The notes under the pieces were generated by a model, which was not told where the DNA came from, made no database searches, and worked only from the letters and a program-made list of their open reading frames with translations. From Gammaproteobacteria bacterium (lineage in GTDB: Bacteria > Pseudomonadota > Gammaproteobacteria > Enterobacterales > Psychrobiaceae): a stretch of DNA of 11,104 nucleotides. The DNA is taken from the NCBI GenBank assembly GCA_013214885.1, contig JABSRS010000044.1, forward strand, positions 1 to 11,104, in the 5' to 3' direction. Shown piece after piece: positions 6,811 through 11,104 of this stretch. A program made the translations under genes and the position numbers. How positions within the stretch are numbered: position 1 is the stretch's first letter; each line of letters opens with the position of its first letter.

Positions 6811-7254
6811 ATGAGCAAACAAAACACCTTAGATCAAACGCCGCGCGGTTGGTACCTACTTTTTGCAGTGTGGGTTATTGCAACGGCTGGCACTCTGATT
6901 AGCTTATTTTTTAGCGAAGTGGTCCAGTTGCCTGTGTGCGTCTTGTGTTGGTATCAACGAATCGCGATGTACCCACTCGTGCTGATGCTGCCACTAGCTC
7001 TATTTCCTTTTGAGCCTAAAGTTATTCGCTATGCAGGTGTGTTAACCGCATTCGGCTGGTTGACCGCTTTATTCCATGTATTATTAGTGGCAGGGCTGGT
7101 GCCTGAAGGCGCCCAACCTTGCGTTGCTGGGATCCCGTGCTCCGAGATTAAATTTACGCTGTTCGGCTTTTTAAATATTCCAGTGATGTCTTTACTTACC
7201 TTTAGCCTCATTGGCATATTACTTTATTACTCAAAAACTCAGGAATCATCATGA
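6811..7254 (+). CDS. dsbB: Disulfide bond formation protein B (DsbB/BdbC family)
   Basis: The 147-residue inner-membrane protein re-oxidises a periplasmic thiol oxidase and passes electrons to quinone. Four membrane helices are visible (about residues 14-34, 44-64, 69-91 and 120-141). The first redox pair is Cys43/Cys46 in PVCVLCWYQR, and the second is Cys104/Cys110 in AQPCVAGIPCSEI, facing the periplasm. The close spacing of the second pair and short length (E. coli DsbB has 176 residues) resemble the BdbC-like branch rather than canonical DsbB. Its TGA stop overlaps the ATG of the next gene, a DsbA-like thioredoxin-fold protein, which is its likely partner. The start has a good ribosome site. 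Confidence 0.88.
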   Translation: MSKQNTLDQTPRGWYLLFAVWVIATAGTLISLFFSEVVQLPVCVLCWYQRIAMYPLVLMLPLALFPFEPKVIRYAGVLTAFGWLTALFHVLLVAGLVPEGAQPCVAGIPCSEIKFTLFGFLNIPVMSLLTFSLIGILLYYSKTQESS

Positions 7255-7901
7255 ATAAAAAATCCCTCTTTATCGGCGTTATCGCGGTCTTTGCCCTGAC
7301 ATTCGTAGCAGCGGTAACACTTTTTAATAGCGACAAGGCCACTAAAGAAACCGCCTTTTTTAACAAAAATGCTAGCTCGCTTGAACGCGCAAGCGCCCCG
7401 TTTAAAGGTGCTCGCGACGCTAAAGTCACCATTGTTGAGTTTTTCGACCCAGCTTGTGGCACCTGTAAAAACTTCTACCCAATGGTTAATGATTTAATTA
7501 AGAAGTATCCTGGCAAGGTAAAGTTAATGATGCGCTACGCACCGCTGCATCAAGGTTCTGATCAAGTGGTTAAATTACTTGAAGCAGCAAATATGCAAGG
7601 GCAGTTTTGGCCAGCATTAGAAACATTATACGCCAACCAAAATAGCTGGGTTACTAACCATGTATCACAGCCAAATAGAGCCAGAGTGGTCATTAGAGGT
7701 TTAGGATTAAACAGTGAAAAGTTTAGTGCCGATTTACGCAGTATTGAGCTAGTTAAAGCCATTAATCAAGACATTACTGACGGCAAAACCCTGAATGTTC
7801 GTGCGACGCCAGAATTTTTTGTTAACGGCAAACCAATGCCAAGCTTTGGTTATCAGCAGCTAACTGATTTAGTCGAAGAAGCAATCGCTCAGCAGTATTA
7901 A
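7251..7901 (+). CDS. DsbA-like thiol:disulfide oxidoreductase (thioredoxin fold)
   Basis: The 216-residue protein has an N-terminal signal or anchor segment (about residues 5-25, SLFIGVIAVFALTFVAAVTL) and a DsbA/BdbD-type thioredoxin domain. The active site is Cys69-Gly-Thr-Cys72 in FFDPACGTCKNFYP, and the cis-proline loop is at Pro187 (RATPEFFVNGK). It should form or shuffle disulfides in periplasmic proteins. The gene overlaps dsbB by four bases (ATGA), which implies translational coupling and fits a dedicated oxidase/re-oxidase pair. The CGTC dipeptide differs from CPHC of classical DsbA, so redox potential and client range probably differ. No helix-insert assignment was attempted. A signal peptidase site is not obvious, so it may stay membrane-anchored. 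Confidence 0.88.
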   Translation: MNKKSLFIGVIAVFALTFVAAVTLFNSDKATKETAFFNKNASSLERASAPFKGARDAKVTIVEFFDPACGTCKNFYPMVNDLIKKYPGKVKLMMRYAPLHQGSDQVVKLLEAANMQGQFWPALETLYANQNSWVTNHVSQPNRARVVIRGLGLNSEKFSADLRSIELVKAINQDITDGKTLNVRATPEFFVNGKPMPSFGYQQLTDLVEEAIAQQY

Positions 7902-7908
7902 GAGCAAC

Positions 7909-7942
7909 TAACGAGTCAATGACATCGTTCATTGGTTCGTTA
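7909..7942. terminator. Long stem-loop between convergent genes, possible bidirectional terminator
   Basis: TAACGAGTCAATGA (7909-7922) pairs with TCATTGGTTCGTTA (7929-7942) over 14 positions, two of them G-U wobbles in plus-strand RNA, around a six-base loop. It lies between the stop of the DsbA-like gene and the stop of the convergent LysR gene. There is no clear U-tract on either side. Confidence 0.5.
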
Positions 7943-7970
7943 TGTTCAGGATGAGCGGTATGTCACGATG

Positions 7971-8921
7971 TCAGGGATGACAAGGACTGACGATAGTTAG
8001 CTTTTCAGCCCAAGTTTGATACGTACTCTCACCACCTTGCTCAATCTGAGCGATCAAATACTCAATCAACACCTTAACCTTAACGGGTAAAAACTCACGC
8101 TTGGGATAAACACAATAAACCCCTTCGCCCGACCGTAACACTGGCGCAATAGCGACAATTTTTTTTCGCTTGAGCCAATCGCGGGCAAGAAAATGGGGTA
8201 GCTGAGTCAAGCCAAGACCTTGGGCACACAACTCGGCTAATACCTCACCATCATCGACCACAAACTGCCGCCCTGGATCATAACTTTCGAGCCCATTGCC
8301 TTCATCGGCGGTGATTGGCATCAAACGGCCTGACTGGCGATATTTAAAGCGAACCCATTGGTGTTGTGAATATTCGGCAGCGCAGCTCGGAACACCATGC
8401 TTGGCCAGATACTTTGGCGCACCACAAAGAATAAAATCGATTGGACTAAGTTTGCGGGCCACCAGCCGCTGGTCGTCGAGCCTGCCAGTTCGAATCGTCA
8501 AGTCGATACTCTGCTCTAAAATATCAACATAACTGTCGTTAAACGAAATATCGAGTTCAATATCAGGGTATAACTCAATAAAACCCTGTAATAACGGCAG
8601 TACATATAACCGACCGTAAGACACTGGCAGGTTAATTTTCACCTTGCCGCAGGGCTGATCATTAGTTTGTTGTAACTCTTGCTCACATTGCTCTAGTTCG
8701 ATGGCAACTCGCCGCGCCGTCACTAAATAACGAGCTCCAGCATCGGTTAAATGAACCTGACGGGTCGAGCGATGAAACAACTTAATATTAAGATTATCTT
8801 CGAGCCGTGCCATGCCCTTGCTGATTGTCGATGCCGACAAGCCCAAGTGATTCGCTGCGGCGGTAAAACCACCGTGATCGACCGTGCTAACAAATAGTTT
8901 TAATAAGTTCAACTTATCCAT
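7971..8921 (-). CDS. LysR-family transcriptional regulator
   Basis: The 316-residue protein has the normal LysR layout. An N-terminal winged helix-turn-helix spans about residues 1-60 (LKLFVSTVDHGGFTAAANHL, SASTISKGMARLEDNLNIKL, then FHRSTRQVHLTDAG). A linker helix follows (about 62-88), then a periplasmic-binding-protein-like effector domain from about 92 (GKVKINLPVSYGRLYVLPLL, SIDLTIRTGRL). This effector-domain wording (P-x-S-x-G-R, D-L-x-I-R-x-G) matches the CrgA-like subgroup. The gene is divergent from the cyclase-family lipoprotein gene with 104 bases between starts, so that gene is the probable target, as is usual for LysR regulators. The inducer is unknown. No clear Shine-Dalgarno precedes the ATG. 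It is convergent with the dsbB-dsbA-like pair. Confidence 0.9.
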   Translation of the reverse strand: MDKLNLLKLFVSTVDHGGFTAAANHLGLSASTISKGMARLEDNLNIKLFHRSTRQVHLTDAGARYLVTARRVAIELEQCEQELQQTNDQPCGKVKINLPVSYGRLYVLPLLQGFIELYPDIELDISFNDSYVDILEQSIDLTIRTGRLDDQRLVARKLSPIDFILCGAPKYLAKHGVPSCAAEYSQHQWVRFKYRQSGRLMPITADEGNGLESYDPGRQFVVDDGEVLAELCAQGLGLTQLPHFLARDWLKRKKIVAIAPVLRSGEGVYCVYPKREFLPVKVKVLIEYLIAQIEQGGESTYQTWAEKLTIVSPCHP

Positions 8922-8954
8922 AGGTGAAGCTTTGTCACAAGTAATATGATGTTA

Positions 8955-8969
8955 GTGACATTCAATCAC
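8955..8969. promoter_or_regulatory. Candidate LysR-box in the divergent promoter region
   Basis: GTGA-N7-TCAC is a dyad that contains the T-N11-A signature of LysR-type operators (T at 8956, A at 8968). It lies between the divergent LysR and cyclase-family genes. A possible plus-strand promoter (TTCAAT at 8961-8966 and TACTAT at 8984-8989, 17 bases apart) overlaps it and is weak, as expected for an activator-dependent promoter. Confidence 0.45.
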
Positions 8970-9025
8970 ATTAAGTAAGCAGTTACTATATCCGCAGTGA
9001 ATTTAACCCTTTAAGGAATAACCAG

Positions 9026-10036
9026 ATGAAAAAATTAATTATTGGCTGCGTCATCCTACTTAATGCGGGTTGCGCCACGGTATCACCGCCACATGATTTA
9101 ACCTTTATTGACCTTAGCCACCCAATCCCAACATTTGCCCCAAGCAGCGAAGACGCCACTAAACCTGATCTCTCACAGCCAGTTGCTAACAGCACGCCAA
9201 TTGCTGGGTTTTTCCAACAAGCGATCTTATACCCCGTTGACAAATGGGCCACGAGCCAAGGCCATTTCAATAGCCGATCAATCTTAATTCAAGAACATAA
9301 CGGCACCAGTTTTAATGCCCCGAATCATTATCGCAATGATCAGAACAGTAGCGAACAAGGTGCCATTGCTTTTAGCCAGCGCAAGGCGGCGCATCAATTA
9401 GGCACCAAGCAGTTAACGGGCAATATTGTATTAATCGATGTTTCAACACGAGTCAAAGCAGAGTTAGCGAAGAATAACGGTAAGCCAAACGCTGATATCA
9501 CCATTACTGATTTTTCCGATAGCTCACTCGCCACTATTCGGGCCAGTGATATCCGTGCAGTCGCCGATCAAATTACCGATGGTGCGTGGTTAGTTGGTCG
9601 GGTCGGCTGGGAACAATTCTACTTTGCTGGTACCGAAGACTGGGATAAATCGGCCTATGTTAATGGTTTAAACCACCCAGGCTTTACCAGCGAAGCGATT
9701 GATGAAATCATCAAGATTATGGATCACAAAAACATTAAGATATCTGGCATTGCCGCCGACAGTTTTAGCACTGACTCGGGACAAGGCGCCAAAGGCAGTG
9801 ACAACAACTGGACTGGCTCTTGGCCTGCCCATGTCCGGTTATATCAACGTGATATCTTAATTGTTGAAAACCTCACTAACCTAGGGCTATTAGCCCAGCA
9901 CCAAGGTGATTGCTCATTAATGGTCGGGGCATTAAACCATGTCGGCGGCACAGGTGGTCCAGCGCGAGTGATGGCAGTCTGTCAGTCGCAGCCAGCGCCT
10001 GCTGTACCCGTCTCGTTTACCCATCATCATCGTTAA
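9026..10036 (+). CDS. Cyclase/kynurenine formamidase-family lipoprotein with altered metal-binding motif
   Basis: The 336-residue protein starts with a lipoprotein signal (MKKLIIGCVILLNAGC; lipobox LNAGC, lipidated Cys16), so it should be anchored in the envelope. The rest matches the cyclase family (kynurenine formamidase, isatin hydrolase and relatives): FIDLSHPIPTF near the N-terminus, the HxGTxxxxPxH region at residues 91-101, TGNIVLIDVS, GRVGWEQ, HPGF near the middle, then WPAH, VENLTNL and a C-terminal VGGTGGPARVMAV. Family enzymes hydrolyse amide or cyclic amide bonds with Zn or Mn ligands in H-x-G-T-H-x-D. Here that segment is H91-N-G-T-S-F-N-A-P-N-H101: the second His is Ser95 and the Asp is Asn97. 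Catalysis may therefore be changed or lost. The ATG is eight bases after AAGGA (9013-9017). The gene is divergent from a LysR regulator. Confidence 0.82.
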   Translation: MKKLIIGCVILLNAGCATVSPPHDLTFIDLSHPIPTFAPSSEDATKPDLSQPVANSTPIAGFFQQAILYPVDKWATSQGHFNSRSILIQEHNGTSFNAPNHYRNDQNSSEQGAIAFSQRKAAHQLGTKQLTGNIVLIDVSTRVKAELAKNNGKPNADITITDFSDSSLATIRASDIRAVADQITDGAWLVGRVGWEQFYFAGTEDWDKSAYVNGLNHPGFTSEAIDEIIKIMDHKNIKISGIAADSFSTDSGQGAKGSDNNWTGSWPAHVRLYQRDILIVENLTNLGLLAQHQGDCSLMVGALNHVGGTGGPARVMAVCQSQPAPAVPVSFTHHHR

Positions 10037-10049
10037 TATATTAACGATG
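10028..10049. repeat. 22-bp perfect palindrome across the cyclase-family stop codon
   Basis: The 11 bases CATCGTTAATA (10028-10038) are followed without a gap by their exact complement TATTAACGATG (10039-10049). The palindrome includes the last codons and TAA stop (10034-10036). Without a loop it suits a protein-binding dyad better than a terminator hairpin. Confidence 0.6.
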
Positions 10050-10050
10050 G

Positions 10051-10080
10051 CCAAGTTAGCTAGTGCATCGGTTAGCTTGG
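10051..10080 (+). terminator. Stem-loop after the cyclase-family gene, terminator-like
   Basis: CCAAGTTAGCT (10051-10061) pairs with GGTTAGCTTGG (10070-10080), 11 positions with three G-U wobbles, around an eight-base loop. TTAAACATT follows, so the U-tract is poor. Confidence 0.4.
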
Positions 10081-10116
10081 TTAAACATTAGATTCAGCAA
10101 TTACAAAGCTTTTAGG

Positions 10117-10122
10117 TATACT
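10117..10122 (+). promoter_or_regulatory. Possible -10 element for the 175-residue hypothetical gene
   Basis: TATACT (5 of 6 matches to the -10 consensus) lies 31 bases before the ATG at 10154. The best -35 candidate, TTCAGC at 10093-10098 with an 18-base spacer, is weak. Confidence 0.35.
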
Positions 10123-10153
10123 AGAACCATCTCAACATTAGCAAACTGTCATT

Positions 10154-10681
10154 ATGGACAATCATCACAATATTGGTCTCGGTTGCCGCAATTTTAACTT
10201 CGCGGTCTATATCGCTAATCGTCCACCACTTTATGAGTATCAATCTTTAGATCAGCTCACCGCGCTGACTAGTGGTGAAATAACGGCAATTGGTCAACAG
10301 TGTGGCAATGGCTGGCGCAAAGTATTTAATGTTTACGCTAAGTTGCTTTACGCGCTTAAACCCCAACAATTTTTATATCGTGATAGCGCAGCAACATGGC
10401 AAAAATTTCGTGATCAACATTTGTTACAGCCAAACTCAAATACCGCACTGTTGTTTAGCCCACCACAATTGACCGATTCAACCACTATTCACCTGATAAT
10501 CGGGCGGACCTATGCCAAGTCGCTAGTCAATTCAGGTCAACTAACCGTGCCTTTGACTTGGCTCGATAATGAGTTTGCAATTAACCACCAGCATCGATTA
10601 ATTGTCTGCCCTTATTTCGATTATCGCCAGCTCTCTAATCTCAAAATTGAACGTCTCGCCTTAATGATTAGCCAACTTTAA
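10154..10681 (+). CDS. Conserved hypothetical protein, 175 residues
   Basis: The product has no signal peptide or membrane helix and looks cytosolic. It begins MDNHHNIGLGCRNFNFAVYI and has distinctive stretches CGNGWRKVFNVYAKLLYAL (about residues 50-68), TALLFSPPQL, a short IIGRTYA segment, and near the end FAINHQHRLIVCPYFDYRQL. The motifs look like those of a small uncharacterised family in marine gammaproteobacteria (possibly the one named DUF6942, from memory only). No catalytic motif is recognised. Its codon use and GC match its neighbours. It stands between the cyclase-family lipoprotein and the alkaline phosphatase genes on the same strand, with over 70 bases on each side, so it is probably its own unit. 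The ATG has no clear Shine-Dalgarno site. Confidence 0.8.
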   Translation: MDNHHNIGLGCRNFNFAVYIANRPPLYEYQSLDQLTALTSGEITAIGQQCGNGWRKVFNVYAKLLYALKPQQFLYRDSAATWQKFRDQHLLQPNSNTALLFSPPQLTDSTTIHLIIGRTYAKSLVNSGQLTVPLTWLDNEFAINHQHRLIVCPYFDYRQLSNLKIERLALMISQL

Positions 10682-10761
10682 TTTGCCACATTTCTGCCTT
10701 ATTTTTGTCATCTTCATTGTCTAAGCTATTGCTTAACTTTTATCGTTAACAAGAGATTATG

Positions 10762-11104
10762 ATGAACAATAAAACAATTTTAGCATTAGCTGTCGCGGCA
10801 ACTTTCCTAGCTGGCTGTAGTGACGAAACCGTTGAAGTAATCAAAGAAGTAGAGGTAATTAAAGAAGTCGAAGTGATTAAGGAAGTCGCACCGATTGCAG
10901 TCACTAAAGTTAAAAACGTCATTTTAATGATTGGTGATGGCATGGGCGCTCAGCAGGTTGGTTTGCTCGAAGAATATGCCCGCCGCGCCCCCAATTCAAT
11001 ATATAACAACATGGGTAATCAAACGGCTTTATCAAAATTTGCTAACGCTGGATTGATGGGATTATCATTAAATGCACCCCATGGTAGCAGTGGCAGCCTA
11101 GTGG
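10762..11104 (+). CDS. Alkaline phosphatase-family lipoprotein (partial, 5' end)
   Basis: The frame runs off the window after 114 codons. It begins MNNKTILALAVAATFLAGCS, a lipoprotein signal with lipobox LAGC, so the enzyme should be anchored in the envelope. A threefold EVIKEV repeat forms a charged tether. The alkaline phosphatase domain then starts with KNVILMIGDGMGAQQVG, whose Asp is a metal ligand in the family, and continues to LMGLSLNAPHGSSGSLV. The catalytic serine, usually in a T-D-S-A motif, should come just after the window ends. It would release phosphate from phosphomonoesters. The ATG at 10762 is preceded by AAGAGA (10751-10756) at five bases; an adjacent ATG at 10759 is an alternative. 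Confidence 0.85.
   Translation, partial: MNNKTILALAVAATFLAGCSDETVEVIKEVEVIKEVEVIKEVAPIAVTKVKNVILMIGDGMGAQQVGLLEEYARRAPNSIYNNMGNQTALSKFANAGLMGLSLNAPHGSSGSLV
10834..10887 (+). repeat. Three tandem 18-bp units encoding EVIKEV
   Basis: Units at 10834-10851, 10852-10869 and 10870-10887 differ at a few, mostly synonymous, positions (GTA/GTC/GTG, ATC/ATT) and encode EVIKEV three times. They form the linker between the lipidated cysteine and the phosphatase domain. Copy number could change by slippage without breaking the frame. Confidence 0.9.

Noticed and set aside
10146..10152. CTGTCAT, an exact Pho half-site just before the 175-residue hypothetical gene
   Set aside because: No second half-site at 11-base spacing; a single 7-mer can occur by chance.
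10705..10722. Possible Pho box (TTGTCAT then TTGTCT) before the alkaline phosphatase gene
   Set aside because: The two TGTC elements are 12 bases apart instead of the 11 of a Pho box and the second is a poor match, so it is suggestive by context only.
10746..10943. Minus-strand frame with repeated LITSTS
   Set aside because: It is the antisense of the EVIKEV-coding repeats in the alkaline phosphatase gene.

Overview
The window looks like chromosomal DNA of a marine-type gammaproteobacterium, probably Alteromonadales-like. This is inferred from the gene set (BetB, a DsbB/DsbA-like pair, a lipoprotein alkaline phosphatase, a small conserved hypothetical), moderate GC, strong Shine-Dalgarno sites and Gram-negative lipoprotein signals. 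No rRNA, tRNA, CRISPR array, transposase or integrase is visible, and no stretch over 300 bases lacks a gene or gene remnant.

Region 1 (1-2727) holds three minus-strand genes, transcribed NAT -> DMT exporter -> Crp/Fnr-type regulator: an arylamine N-acetyltransferase with an intact Cys-His-Asp triad, a ten-helix EamA transporter and a short cyclic-nucleotide-domain regulator. A near-identical 58-bp direct repeat lies at 1-58 and 2670-2727. By eye this block is AT-richer than the rest of the window. It reads as an acquired modify-export-regulate cassette and is the best candidate here for an unusual system.

Region 2 (2728-5069) is a zone of gene decay. First comes the relic of a BchE-like cobalamin-binding radical SAM protein that has lost its whole radical SAM core. 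Next is a HlyD-type periplasmic adaptor whose last residues are replaced at an apparent deletion junction, directly followed by the ATPase tail of a sensor histidine kinase. The ABC transporter and regulator genes that often lie between two such genes are absent.

Region 3 (5070-10681) is intact and GC-richer. It contains betB (glycine betaine synthesis, TTG start, hairpin-rich leader), a translationally coupled dsbB-dsbA-like pair for periplasmic disulfide formation, and a convergent LysR-type regulator. That regulator is divergent from a lipoprotein of the cyclase/kynurenine formamidase family whose metal-binding motif is altered. A conserved hypothetical of 175 residues follows.

Region 4 (10682-11104) carries the start of a lipoprotein alkaline phosphatase with a threefold EVIKEV tether; it runs off the window just before the expected catalytic serine.
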